Source: Phormidium tenue FACHB-1050
GTDB taxonomy: Bacteria; Cyanobacteriota; Cyanobacteriia; Pseudanabaenales; Pseudanabaenaceae
DNA length: 33,243 bases
Assembly: GCF_014696925.1 (NCBI RefSeq)
Contig: NZ_JACJQY010000054.1
Span: 1-33,243 of the forward strand
Direction of reading: 5' to 3'
Part shown: one piece after another, positions 15,420 through 23,431 of the stretch
Position numbering within the stretch: the first letter of the stretch is position 1
How the letters are laid out: each line of letters begins with the position of its first letter
The notes under the pieces: generated by a model
The model's database searches: none
What the model was told of the DNA's origin: nothing
Seen by the model: only the letters and a program-made list of their open reading frames with translations
Position numbers and translations under genes: made by a program

Positions 15420-16193
15420 ATGGTTAACACTCTTCCCCAACAGACGACTAACGACATAGAAACGGACGACTGGACTCCACCCATGCCGCCCACAGACTTA
15501 ATATTTGATGATGGAGAGCCATTGGAAACTAATCAACATCGGGTGGCGATGAATGTGTTGATTCGCTCATACCAACAATATCGAGGTGAGTCCACCGACT
15601 TTTATGTGGGTGGCAATATGTTCATCTATTACAGCACTACCCAAGTTAAAAATCGTGATTTTAGAGGGCCAGATTTTTTTGTGGTCTTGGATGTAGATGG
15701 ACAGCGAGATCGCCTTGGCTGGGTGGTCTGGGAAGAAGAAGGTCGTTATCCAGACACAATTATTGAACTGATGTCTCCTAGTACGGCGAATGTCGATCTC
15801 GGACTAAAGAAGCAGTTATACGATCGCGTGTTTAGAACGCAAGATTATTTTGTTTATAACCCCTTTGAGCCTAATTCTTTACAGGGATGGCATCACCGAG
15901 ATTCCTATCAAGCGATCGCGCCAGATGAACGCGGTTGGCTGTGGTGTGAGTCATTGGGTCTATGGCTAGGTACTTGGGAAGGGACAATTGACCGCGAGAC
16001 TTTAACTTGGTTGCGCTTTTATGATGCATCGGGAGCATTAGTGTTATTACCAGAGGAGGCTGAGGCTCAACGGGCTGAGGCAGAAAAGCTCAGGGCCGAG
16101 GCAGAAAGACTCAGGGCTGAATCAGAGATGCTCAGAGCTGAGAGGTTAGCGGCTCGCCTAAGAGAGTTGGGTGAAGATCCTGATAGTTTGTAG
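15420..16193 (+). CDS. Long Uma2-family endonuclease with coiled-coil tail
   Basis: 257 residues. The core has FRGPDFFVVLDVDG (aspartate), PDTIIELMSPSTANVDLGLK (glutamate and lysine), and YFVYNPFEPNSLQGW. This belongs to the larger Uma2 subgroup whose members often end in a heptad coiled coil. Here the tail is about 45 residues of AEAEKLRAEAERLRAE-like repeats, ending LAARLRELGEDPDSL, which probably forms an oligomerisation helix. It starts 59 bases after the CHAT gene and may be co-transcribed. The repeated GCTGAGGCAGAAAAGCTCAG-type units are prone to slippage. Confidence 0.88.
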   Translation: MVNTLPQQTTNDIETDDWTPPMPPTDLIFDDGEPLETNQHRVAMNVLIRSYQQYRGESTDFYVGGNMFIYYSTTQVKNRDFRGPDFFVVLDVDGQRDRLGWVVWEEEGRYPDTIIELMSPSTANVDLGLKKQLYDRVFRTQDYFVYNPFEPNSLQGWHHRDSYQAIAPDERGWLWCESLGLWLGTWEGTIDRETLTWLRFYDASGALVLLPEEAEAQRAEAEKLRAEAERLRAESEMLRAERLAARLRELGEDPDSL

Positions 16194-16245
16194 GGGCACT
16201 AAGCCTTAAGACAAGGTAAAAGTAAAAAGGTAAAAGTAAAAATAT

Positions 16246-16803
16246 ATGGTCATCACAGTAGCAAAACCGCATAGCCTAGAAACATTTCTAGAACTACCTG
16301 AGACTAAACCCGCCTCAGAATTTATCAACAACAAAATTAGTCAAAAACCGATGCCACAGGGTAAACATAGTCGATTGCAGTCTAAATTTAGTGCCTACAT
16401 TAACCAAGTAGTTGAAGAGCTAAAAATAGCCTATGCATTTACAGAATTACGCTGTACTTTTGGTGGCGCTTCAATTGTGCCTGATATTGCTGTATTGCGT
16501 TGGGAGCGCATTCCCCGTGATCCTGATGGACAAATAGCTAATAAAATTTTGACCTATCCTGATTGGACAATTGAAATTCTCTCACCCCGACAAAGCCCCA
16601 ACAAGGTTTTAGCAAATATATTGCACTGCATTGAAAATGGTACAGAGTTAGGATGGATGCTCGATCCTGAAGAACAGAATATTTTTGTCATATCTAGCGA
16701 TCGCCGCATTCAAATGTTCACAGGAGAGAAGTCTGTACCAGTTCTCAGTGGAATTGACTTAACTTTGACAGTTACACAGATTTTTGATTGGCTCAGTTTT
16801 TAA
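16246..16803 (+). CDS. Uma2-family (DUF820) endonuclease, copy 2
   Basis: 185 residues, the same length as the gene at 11932 and similar throughout: MVITVAKPHSLETFLELPET, GGASIVPDIAVLRWERIP, DWTIEILSPRQSPNKV, GTELGWMLDPEEQNIF, TLTVTQIFDWLSF. The catalytic aspartate, glutamate and lysine are present. The two paralogues bracket the CHAT gene and the long Uma2 gene, as a segmental duplication would leave them. A repeated GTAAAAGTAAAAA purine-rich leader precedes the ATG. Confidence 0.88.
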   Translation: MVITVAKPHSLETFLELPETKPASEFINNKISQKPMPQGKHSRLQSKFSAYINQVVEELKIAYAFTELRCTFGGASIVPDIAVLRWERIPRDPDGQIANKILTYPDWTIEILSPRQSPNKVLANILHCIENGTELGWMLDPEEQNIFVISSDRRIQMFTGEKSVPVLSGIDLTLTVTQIFDWLSF

Positions 16804-16830
16804 GACTCAAGCAAAGCCCAAAGTAGAATT

Positions 16831-16847
16831 GCGACGCAAAGCGTCGC
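16831..16847 (+). terminator. GCAAAGC-tipped hairpin after Uma2 copy 2
   Basis: GCGACGC-AAA-GCGTCGC, 28 bases after the stop, with no T-run. It is a small relative of the window's hairpins; the terminator role is uncertain. Confidence 0.45.
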
Positions 16848-16855
16848 GACTCTAT

Positions 16856-16977
16856 ATAGCAATGTAAGTTTTGCTTAGGACATCAAACCCAAGAAGTGAG
16901 GGGCGGCACTTCTCGCCTCCCCTCACTTCTTGGGTTTTGATTTTTGTCCGAGATATCTCTTACGTTGCTATAGCTAT
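16856..16977. mobile_element. Palindromic MITE-like element, type B, copy 1
   Basis: The ends are inverted repeats TATAGCAATGTAAG (left) and CTTACGTTGCTATA (right). The core is a 19-bp perfect stem (16885-16903 with 16919-16937) with a degenerate GC-rich centre. The left arm next to the core, GTTTTGCTTAGGACAT, recurs inverted in copy 2 at 30893-31007. No coding capacity. It separates the Uma2 block from hisG, lying 38 bases before the hisG ATG, so it may affect hisG expression. Confidence 0.8.
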
Positions 16978-17015
16978 AGAATGGACTATAAACCAATGCT
17001 CTAGCAAACCATTCC

Positions 17016-17648
17016 ATGTTCACCTTCGCACTGCCCAAAGGCTCACTATTAAAAGACTCAATCCGCTTACTCCAAGGAGTAGGACTTGACTTTAGTGTTT
17101 TTCTTGACCCTGCAAACCGTCAACTGCAAATTTTAGATCCCACAGGAACAGCTAGAGCCTTGCTGGTCAGAGCGCAGGATGTGCCTGTATATGTGGAATA
17201 TGGACAAGCCCAAGCGGGCATCGTTGGCGAAGATGTCTTACGTGAAAAAACGCCAAAAGTTGCCAAATTACTGGACTTAGGCTTTGGTGGCTGTCGGATG
17301 TCGATCGCAGTCTCAGGGGAGAGTCGCTACCGATCACCCTTAGATCTCCCACCCCATAGCCGCATTGCCTCTAAATATGTCGGATGCGCCCAGACCTACT
17401 TTGACAGCATCGATTTACCTGTAGAGATTATTCCTCTGTATGGCTCCGTTGAGCTGGGTCCCATTACAGGTATGGCTGAGGCGATCGTTGATTTAGTCTC
17501 GACAGGCAAGACGCTCAAGGATAACGGACTGATTGAAATTGAAGTTTTATATCAAAGCACAGCACGATTGATAGCCAATCCACTTAGTTATCGACTCTAT
17601 AGCGATCGCTTTAGCAAACTGATGAGCCAAATCCAAGTTCCTACCTAA
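17016..17648 (+). CDS. hisG: ATP phosphoribosyltransferase, short form
   Basis: 210 residues, the short HisG form that works with the regulatory subunit HisZ. Visible motifs: [12 protein letters not shown] at the start, [35 protein letters not shown], and the phosphoribosyl-pyrophosphate loop [18 protein letters not shown]. It catalyses the first step of histidine synthesis, joining ATP and PRPP. The long form's C-terminal ACT-like domain is absent, as expected. There is no hisZ or other his gene nearby, typical of scattered cyanobacterial his genes. Confidence 0.96.
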   Translation: MFTFALPKGSLLKDSIRLLQGVGLDFSVFLDPANRQLQILDPTGTARALLVRAQDVPVYVEYGQAQAGIVGEDVLREKTPKVAKLLDLGFGGCRMSIAVSGESRYRSPLDLPPHSRIASKYVGCAQTYFDSIDLPVEIIPLYGSVELGPITGMAEAIVDLVSTGKTLKDNGLIEIEVLYQSTARLIANPLSYRLYSDRFSKLMSQIQVPT

Positions 17649-17684
17649 GCAAAAAAGAAGCGTTTCACGCTTCTTTTTTGCTTA
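17646..17684. terminator. Bidirectional terminator between hisG and the convergent gene
   Basis: An 18-bp perfect stem (17646-17663 with 17667-17684), loop TTC, has A and T runs in both arms. It begins within the hisG TAA and ends in the TAA of the minus-strand gene. Confidence 0.85.
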
Positions 17685-17981
17685 ATCGGATAATTTTTGC
17701 CATGCCGATCTCGCTGCTTTTTGGATGCGACTGACGGTTTTAGAGACTTTTTTCTCTATTTTTTTCTCGACATTCTCTAAAGCCTCATTCACCGACTCCA
17801 CCGCCCAGCTATCAAATTCCTCAAGGCGATCGCGTACTGAGTCAACCTGTTTGTCAACATTTTTATGGGCTTTTTTAAAATTTTTGTCATACTGCTGTTG
17901 AGCGACATCAACAACCGTATGCAGGGTTTTTTCGATCTTGTGCTTGATATCTTTTGGTCTTTCTTTCGATTTTTTGGACAT
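17682..17981 (-). CDS. Small basic coiled-coil protein of unknown function
   Basis: 99 residues from ATG at 17981, chosen because GGAG lies 10 bases before it; a longer frame to 18116 adds a Cys-rich stretch of unlikely composition. The sequence is almost entirely helical and charged: MSKKSKERPKDIKHKIEKTL, then QQQYDKNFKKAHKNVDKQVD, EEFDSWAVESVNEALENVEK and a basic end. Amphipathic repeats of this kind occur in phasin-like, apolipoprotein-like and DNA-bending proteins. No family recognised. It diverges from the TPR gene at 18063 with an 81-base shared promoter region. Confidence 0.75.
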   Translation of the reverse strand: MSKKSKERPKDIKHKIEKTLHTVVDVAQQQYDKNFKKAHKNVDKQVDSVRDRLEEFDSWAVESVNEALENVEKKIEKKVSKTVSRIQKAARSAWQKLSD

Positions 17982-18062
17982 CGTGTTAACTCCTGCGTGA
18001 TGCAATGCAAAAGTATGAGTTTCATTTATCATATCGCTATAGCTTGAGTAGCAAGTACAGCC

Positions 18063-19352
18063 ATGACACAAGATTTTAATGAAGATTTCTATCAACAGGG
18101 GTTGGCAAAGGCACAATCAGGCGATCGCTATGGCGCTATACAGGCTTTTAGCTGTGCGATTGCGGCTAATGCTCAATTAGCTGAAGCATACTATCAGCGT
18201 GGTTTAGTCCTTTTTGATTTGGGCGATCGCCAAGGTGCGATCGCCGACTATGACCAAGCGCTCAAGCTTAAACCTGAGGCAATTGATGTATATATTGCTC
18301 GTAGCATTACCCATATAGCGATCGCGAATATTAGCGGCGCACAGGCTGACATTGCCCAAGCTCTAGAAATCAACCCCAAATCAGCGATCGCCCATCAACT
18401 ACTAGGCTTGACCTATAAGCAACAAAATCAAGTCGAAAAGGCGATCGCTACTTACAAAAAAGCTGCTAGTTTATTTTTAGAACTTCGTGATGAAGAAAAT
18501 TGTCGCCGTTGCATCGAGAGCTATAAACCGCTAGAAGCTTTATTACCGCCATCAACGGAAGATCTATTTGTGAATGTGCAGCAAAAAATTGACAAGAGCG
18601 ACTATACAAACGCCCTAATCGATCTCAATTGGCTTTTACAAATTGAACCCAAAAATGTGAAGGCATTTTGCTTGCGGGGCTTAGTTTTGGGGAAATTAGG
18701 CGATCCTCAAAGTGCGCTCAAAGATCTTAATCAAGCACTATTTCTAGAACCTCAAAACCCAGAAGTTCGCATCGGTCGGGGCAAAATCCGTGTGGAAATT
18801 GGGGACGCGCAGGGAGCGATCGCTGATTTTAATGAGTTAATCCGCGAGTATCCCAGCAATAGTGAAATTTATAGCCATCGAGCTAAAGCCCATCTCAAGC
18901 TCAAAGACTATCGCACCGCAATTGAGGATTTTTCGCGATCGCTAGCTCTTAATAATCAAAGTCCTCAACTTTATTGCGATCGCGCCGAGGCAAGATATGA
19001 CTTTGGCGATCTCAAAGGGGCGATCGACGATTACCAACTTGCGGCCAATATTTGGTTTAACCGATCTCTCATGGAGCGCTATCAGTATGCCCTCACGCGC
19101 ATCAATCTCTGGCAGTCGGAACTGGAAAAGCAAACCCAAGAGCAGAAGCGTCAACTTGCCAATGCTGCGGCTACTGTAGACCTGATGCAAATGCCAAGTT
19201 TAGAATTACAACAGCGTTTACTCGGTTTAGTCGGCGGTAATATGGCGATCGCGCAGCGCCTCATTGACATCGCTAAACAAGAGAGTCCAAATAAGCCCGA
19301 AGCTTGGTATTGGCAAAAAGTGGTTTTCGATCTAGAAAGCGATCGGCAGTAA
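18063..19352 (+). CDS. Tetratricopeptide repeat protein
   Basis: 429 residues. About four TPR units run from residue 3 to 145 (for example AEAYYQRGLVLFDLGDRQGA and AIADYDQALKLKPEA). A break with a Cys-containing helix follows, then about five more units run from 175 to 345 (FCLRGLVLGKLGDPQSALKD). The last 85 residues are a different helical segment (MPSLELQQRLLGLVGGNMAI). No signal peptide is seen, so it is probably a cytosolic scaffold. Such proteins bind partner peptides and no partner can be named. HIP1 octamers are unusually dense inside this gene. Confidence 0.85.
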   Translation: MTQDFNEDFYQQGLAKAQSGDRYGAIQAFSCAIAANAQLAEAYYQRGLVLFDLGDRQGAIADYDQALKLKPEAIDVYIARSITHIAIANISGAQADIAQALEINPKSAIAHQLLGLTYKQQNQVEKAIATYKKAASLFLELRDEENCRRCIESYKPLEALLPPSTEDLFVNVQQKIDKSDYTNALIDLNWLLQIEPKNVKAFCLRGLVLGKLGDPQSALKDLNQALFLEPQNPEVRIGRGKIRVEIGDAQGAIADFNELIREYPSNSEIYSHRAKAHLKLKDYRTAIEDFSRSLALNNQSPQLYCDRAEARYDFGDLKGAIDDYQLAANIWFNRSLMERYQYALTRINLWQSELEKQTQEQKRQLANAAATVDLMQMPSLELQQRLLGLVGGNMAIAQRLIDIAKQESPNKPEAWYWQKVVFDLESDRQ

Positions 19353-19374
19353 AAAAAGGTTGCTTTGCAACCTT
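19351..19374 (-). terminator. Terminator of the tRNA-Thr gene
   Basis: Stem AAGGTTGC (19356-19363) with GCAACCTT (19367-19374). Read on the minus strand it is followed by seven T, 12 bases past the tRNA 3' end. The A-run overlaps the TAA of the plus-strand TPR gene. Confidence 0.8.
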
Positions 19375-19385
19375 CCTTGATATAA

Positions 19386-19457
19386 AGCCCTCAACGGGAT
19401 TTGAACCCGTGACCTTTCCCTTACCAAGGGAATGCTCTACCCCTGAGCCATGAGGGC
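19386..19457 (-). tRNA. tRNA-Thr (anticodon GGT)
   Basis: A 72-base cloverleaf on the minus strand: acceptor GCCCTCA/TGAGGGC, D-arm GCTC/GAGC, anticodon stem TTCCC/GGGAA with loop TTGGTAA (anticodon GGT, reads ACC and ACU), T-arm ACGGG-TTCAAAT-CCCGT, discriminator T. CCA is not encoded. Confidence 0.95.
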
Positions 19458-19573
19458 GTTTTTTAACGCTTTGTAATTATGACACAGCAGCGCACATTTT
19501 TTACAAGCCCAAAAAAATATTTTTACTAGGCTAAAATAGCTCCTTGTCTGATTAAGTATATGCTCACTTTTTT

Positions 19574-19825
19574 ATGAATACAACAAAGGCTTTATACGAA
19601 GCTGACTTTAATCTTTGGCTGATAGAAACTGTAAATCTATTACGCAAAGGAGATGTTGGGAAATTGGATTTGGAGAATCTTGCTGAAGAAGTTGAAGATA
19701 TGGGGAATAATCGCAAAGATGTTTTGGGAAGTAATTTGATTAGGATTTTGCAGTATCTTCTCAAATAGAAATATCAATCTCAAAAGCGAATTAATAGCTG
19801 AAAAGCATCGATGATTAAAATTGTA
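19574..19825 (+). pseudogene. DUF29-family gene broken by two nonsense codons
   Basis: The open part (64 residues) matches the first half of DUF29 proteins: LYEADFNLWLIETVNLLRKG, LDLENLAEEVEDMG, SNLIRILQYLLK. These proteins are normally about 140-160 residues. Directly after LLK comes TAG where the family has Trp (LLKWKYQ). The frame then continues KYQSQKRINS, meets TGA where Trp is again expected (NSWK), and goes on KASMIKIV to a further TAG. Both lesions are single-base changes of TGG. Beyond about 19825 homology fades. DUF29 proteins are common in cyanobacteria with unknown function. A 64-residue product may still be made. Confidence 0.8.
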
Positions 19826-19945
19826 TAGAACCTTAGGGGTTGATCATTTGCGCCACAATTTTTATACTCTCTGCCATCATCTCGATACGCAAATGCTGAG
19901 CCCTTTGCGCTTTCACCAATAAATTGTCCCTGCGTTGCGAGGTTA

Positions 19946-20010
19946 GGGCTTAGCATTCCCGAATTAAGGTGAACTGAAAATTTATGGATTGCTACGGGAA
20001 TGCTAAGCCC
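19946..20010. repeat. Inverted repeat GGGCTTAGCATTCCCG
   Basis: 16-bp perfect arms (19946-19961 with 19995-20010) sit 33 bases apart, in the gap between the DUF29 pseudogene and pilQ (19826-20091). Arms at this spacing suggest a small palindromic mobile element. I see no gene in the rest of the gap. Confidence 0.65.
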
Positions 20011-20012
20011 CT

Positions 20013-20052
20013 ACAAAAAATAAAAACAGCCTTGGAAATATTCCAAGGCTGT
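20013..20052 (-). terminator. Terminator of the pil operon
   Basis: Stem ACAGCCTTGGAA (20026-20037) with TTCCAAGGCTGT (20041-20052). On the minus strand it is followed by TTTTTATTTTTTG. It lies 40 bases past the pilQ stop. Confidence 0.85.
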
Positions 20053-20091
20053 GAAGAAGGGAGTGTAAATGAAGAAGGAAAATATGCAGGT

Positions 20092-22440
20092 CTATTGAAC
20101 CTTACGTTGATTACTGTCTAGCACTTTCTGAGTTTCTGGACCTGGTTGATAGGTGTAACCCCAAGTTGCATCCTGACTATCATCAATAATGCGAGGAGTA
20201 ACGATAATGATTACTTCATTACGGACATTGGTATTAGTTTCCTGGCGGAATAATGCACCAATAATCGGCAAATCTCCCAAGATTGGTACTTTGGTTAAAA
20301 CTTGACGATCTGAGTCTCGGATAACTCCAGATAGTACAAGAGTTTGACCATCACGGATGCGAACTTGACCAGAGTTAAGAGTTCGCTTAGAGACCAGACC
20401 TTGAGAAGTTACGATACCTTGGACTACACCTAGCGGCTGAGTTGAAACCAGCGCACTAACACTAGGGGAAACAGAAAAGTTAATAAAACCATTATCATCA
20501 ATGCGTGCAACGGCAATATTTAAAGTTAAACCTACTGGTTCAGTAGTTACAGTTTGCGTCGGGAATGTAGAAGTAGTTCCATTTGCATTTGTAATAGAAG
20601 TAAAAGTAACTGTATTTGACTTTACGACATCTTCAGTTAGAGCAACTGTTGCCGTTTCGCCTTCTTGAACCGTTAAGGTTGGGTCAGTAATAACCTTGGC
20701 ATTGCCACTGCTTACAGAAGCATTAAGTGTTGCAAAGAGCCTTTGCGGTAGGTCAACAATAGATGGAATAGAATTTGGAGCATTAAAATTCAGTCCAAGG
20801 ACTCCAGACGTTGATGAAATAGATGCACCTGTTCCACTGCCATCAGTGTTACTTGCGTTAAATCCAAAAGCTGTTCCAACTGTTTGCCCTTGCTCTAGAC
20901 GGACTTCTAAAACTCTTACATTGACAGCAACTTGACGCTTACGCAAATCCAGACGAGCAAGCTGTACTTCAGCAAACTCGATTTGTCTTGGAGAGCCAAT
21001 CAATGTAAGTGAGTTACCTCTCTCTTCTGCAATTACTTGTAAGCCTTTAAGTAACTGAGTAGCTCCAGATTCGGGAGTAATTGCTACGGTTTCTAAAGTA
21101 GGCACTGACTCAGTTGGGACAGTTACAACTGTTGCTGTTGCTGCGGTCCCAACAGTTGCAGTTTGTGCGCCTGGAATTGGGCGTTGACGGTTGACAACAC
21201 GAGAAGCTCCTAAACCAATTAGATAGGCTGATGCTTCACCAACAGTAATTTGGTTGAGTCGATAGCTCTTAGTCGTTAGGTTTTTTAAAGTCACAGGAAG
21301 CTTTGTCGCCACAAAAATGGTTTGTCCAATTCGATTTGCTTCTAGTCCAGTGATTCTCAATACATTATTGAAAACATCTTGAGCAGTTTCATTCTCAATC
21401 GAAAGACTAACTGGTTGTTTTAAGCCTGAATTACCAGTTGCCGCAGGAGCAGCAGTACCAGTAGTAGAAGGAGCGTCAGCGGAAACTACACTCAATCCAG
21501 CGACACGACCAATTAGGGTCAGAACCTCGATCGCAGGAGCATCACGCAAAGTGATTCTTGGTACACGTTCAGCCGTACCAAGCTCAACAATATCAGCACG
21601 AAGCTTAGAAGTAGTTGTGGCGATATCACCAACAGGCGGAGTTTTTAGTTGGCGGAACGGCGGGACAACACCAGGTACACGACCAGGTAACTGTGGAGTT
21701 ACAGGATTTGCAACAGGTGGCTTTGGTGTATTTGGAGTAGAGCTTTGAGCAACGCGGGTCTTACCATCAGCATTAGTGATAGTAACTTTAGGCTCAAATA
21801 GTGGCTTGCCAACAGAAGAGCTAGTGGTGTTTTGAGCAATTAAAACTCGCTCAGAATTAGAAGCATTTTGACTATTAATGACTCCAACTTCAGAGGAATT
21901 AGCCCCAGAGATCGTACTAGCTTGCGTTGCTGAGGGTTGCATCTCTAGGCTAAATACGAGGCTATCAGAAGTATCTTGGCGCTTGATCAAATCCTTCAGC
22001 AGTTCTGGATCATTAGTCGTAACCCGAATTTGCACCTTATTCGCCGCATACTGCGTTGCCTCGATCGCCATAATTCCTGGTGCAGGATTCGCCTTCGCAT
22101 AGCTAGCATTACCATTGCCTAATTGCAACTGTGCGCCATTTAATACCGCTACCCATGCCTTGCCTTGCTTGGTATAGGAGACTTGGGGGCGATCACTACT
22201 GGCAAAGTTTAAAGTGAGGTTGAGGCGATCGCCTGCCACATCTGTATTGATGTCAGTAATCCGACTCGCCACCGCCACTACATCAGTTTGATTTGCAGAA
22301 ATAGGGCTTTGGGTAGCATTTTGAGCGTGACTAGGCGCGATCGCCAAAACCTGTGGACAACTCGCAGCAATCAGAAACCAGCAAGCCAGAGACTTACCAT
22401 TCCAATTCCCATTCAACCTATCATTCAACTTAGCATTCAT
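20092..22440 (-). CDS. pilQ: Type IV pilus secretin
   Basis: 782 residues. A signal peptide spans residues 1 to about 40. An AMIN domain (about 55-160, IRVTTNDPELLKDLIKRQ) binds peptidoglycan. A long Ser/Thr/Pro-rich linker with VAQSSTPNTPKPPVANP follows. An N0/STN domain begins about residue 298 (ITLRDAPAIEVLTLIGRVAG), then an N1 secretin-N domain (LTTKSYRLNQITVGEASAYL). The C-terminal secretin domain ends with the family signature VPILGDLPIIGALFRQ and NEVIIIVTPRIID. It forms the outer-membrane ring through which the pilus leaves, used for twitching, phototaxis and DNA uptake. It is the last gene of pilM-N-O-Q; no pilP lies between pilO and pilQ, as usual in cyanobacteria. A separate promoter precedes it. 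Confidence 0.95.
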   Translation of the reverse strand: MNAKLNDRLNGNWNGKSLACWFLIAASCPQVLAIAPSHAQNATQSPISANQTDVVAVASRITDINTDVAGDRLNLTLNFASSDRPQVSYTKQGKAWVAVLNGAQLQLGNGNASYAKANPAPGIMAIEATQYAANKVQIRVTTNDPELLKDLIKRQDTSDSLVFSLEMQPSATQASTISGANSSEVGVINSQNASNSERVLIAQNTTSSSVGKPLFEPKVTITNADGKTRVAQSSTPNTPKPPVANPVTPQLPGRVPGVVPPFRQLKTPPVGDIATTTSKLRADIVELGTAERVPRITLRDAPAIEVLTLIGRVAGLSVVSADAPSTTGTAAPAATGNSGLKQPVSLSIENETAQDVFNNVLRITGLEANRIGQTIFVATKLPVTLKNLTTKSYRLNQITVGEASAYLIGLGASRVVNRQRPIPGAQTATVGTAATATVVTVPTESVPTLETVAITPESGATQLLKGLQVIAEERGNSLTLIGSPRQIEFAEVQLARLDLRKRQVAVNVRVLEVRLEQGQTVGTAFGFNASNTDGSGTGASISSTSGVLGLNFNAPNSIPSIVDLPQRLFATLNASVSSGNAKVITDPTLTVQEGETATVALTEDVVKSNTVTFTSITNANGTTSTFPTQTVTTEPVGLTLNIAVARIDDNGFINFSVSPSVSALVSTQPLGVVQGIVTSQGLVSKRTLNSGQVRIRDGQTLVLSGVIRDSDRQVLTKVPILGDLPIIGALFRQETNTNVRNEVIIIVTPRIIDDSQDATWGYTYQPGPETQKVLDSNQRKVQ

Positions 22441-22571
22441 AATTACACTCCTCTTGTTCCGTGACGGAACTCAATACACTTAATCTTTGTAGTAAATCTG
22501 TAGGAACTTGAACATGTCCTAAATCAAAGAACGACATAACCAAGACAGAATTGACGCGATTATGGTGCGAG

Positions 22572-22580
22572 ATTATACCA
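22572..22580 (-). promoter_or_regulatory. Extended -10 promoter before pilQ
   Basis: On the minus strand TGGTATAAT is an exact extended -10 box (TGnTATAAT), giving a start about 125 bases upstream of the pilQ ATG. A TTGACA nearby (22585-22590) is too close to pair with it. Confidence 0.5.
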
Positions 22581-22647
22581 TACTTTGTCAATTTCAAATC
22601 AAAAAAATAATATGTCTGTAAATTAGGACAATCAGTAATCAGTGCAT

Positions 22648-22673
22648 TAGCAAGGGGCTTAAGCCCCTTGCTA
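22648..22673 (-). terminator. Palindrome between pilO and pilQ
   Basis: A 26-base perfect palindrome (TAGCAAGGGGCTT and its complement) lies 4 bases past the pilO stop. No T-run follows on the minus strand, so it may attenuate transcription or protect the pilMNO message rather than end it fully. Confidence 0.55.
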
Positions 22674-22677
22674 GTAT

Positions 22678-23430
22678 TTATTTTGGTGGTGCCGCCGCCG
22701 CAGCCGCCGCAGCCTTAAGCTCCTCTTCAGTTTTTGGCACAAAAGCTTGCAGAGTAAAATCTGCTCCAATTAATGGCGGTAAGCTATCCAAAATTTCTTT
22801 TTCTTTGCCAGCAGCGATCGGGCGTGAAAACTTAAAAGTAGTAGTTGGTAAAGCCTTCTTAGTTAGTTTTAAATCTTTGACAACTAGCAAAGGTCTTAAC
22901 CGCTCAATTCTCTGAATTGTATTTAACACATCTTCAAACTTGCCATCAAAACCAACCGTAAAGGAATAGGTATTATACTGCGCTCCTATAACTGGTGCAG
23001 TGGGTTGAAAAGTCCTTAGAGTTCCAGCTAATTCATAGGAAAAATCTGGAGGCAAAGCAATTACAATTGTTTTGGGAATTTGCTCTTGTATATCGCGGAT
23101 TAGCGTATCAATGTTATCTACACTTGGCAAAAGTGATAACACAAATTTATTCTGCTGATTAGCCGCCTCAATTCTTTGAGCAATATTGCCTTTACTGGCG
23201 ACTTGCCCTTCCAACGTTGTAACGTTGGTTTTTTTCTTTGAAATATTTTGTTGTCCAGACTGCACTGAGTCCCAGAGTGGCATTACATAGTTACTAGCCA
23301 CATAAGCTGCCAGCGCAATACCGCCAACTCCGATCAAGATTCCTAAAATCTTTGAAGTAAAGGTAACCCCAAATAGAGTTACACCACCTCCAACCTCTTC
23401 AATTCCTGAAGCAGCTCCAACGTTTGTCAT
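22678..23430 (-). CDS. pilO: Type IV pilus alignment protein
   Basis: 250 residues. One membrane helix sits at about 28-50 (ILGILIGVGGIALAAYVASN), followed by a coiled coil (SGQQNISKKKTNVTTLEGQV, to about 105) and a ferredoxin-like domain (QYNTYSFTVGFDGKFEDVLN). This is the PilO plan. It pairs with PilN in the inner membrane to link the motor to the secretin. The C-terminus is an alanine run from GCC repeats ending APPK, which may vary in length. Its start is 1 base from the pilN stop, so the two are translationally coupled. Confidence 0.88.
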   Translation of the reverse strand: MTNVGAASGIEEVGGGVTLFGVTFTSKILGILIGVGGIALAAYVASNYVMPLWDSVQSGQQNISKKKTNVTTLEGQVASKGNIAQRIEAANQQNKFVLSLLPSVDNIDTLIRDIQEQIPKTIVIALPPDFSYELAGTLRTFQPTAPVIGAQYNTYSFTVGFDGKFEDVLNTIQRIERLRPLLVVKDLKLTKKALPTTTFKFSRPIAAGKEKEILDSLPPLIGADFTLQAFVPKTEEELKAAAAAAAAPPK

Positions 23431-23431
23431 T

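Noticed and set aside
11932-16803. A complete toxin-antitoxin or CRISPR-associated CHAT system
   Set aside because: No effector complex, guide array, sensor or antitoxin gene is present, and the CHAT protein carries an apparent signal peptide.
17982-18116. N-terminal extension of the small coiled-coil protein
   Set aside because: Cys-rich and unlike the rest of the protein, and it overlaps the start of the divergent TPR gene. GGAG supports the internal ATG at 17981.
22585-22590. TTGACA as the -35 box of the pilQ promoter
   Set aside because: It is only 7 bases from the TATAAT; the promoter is better described as extended -10.
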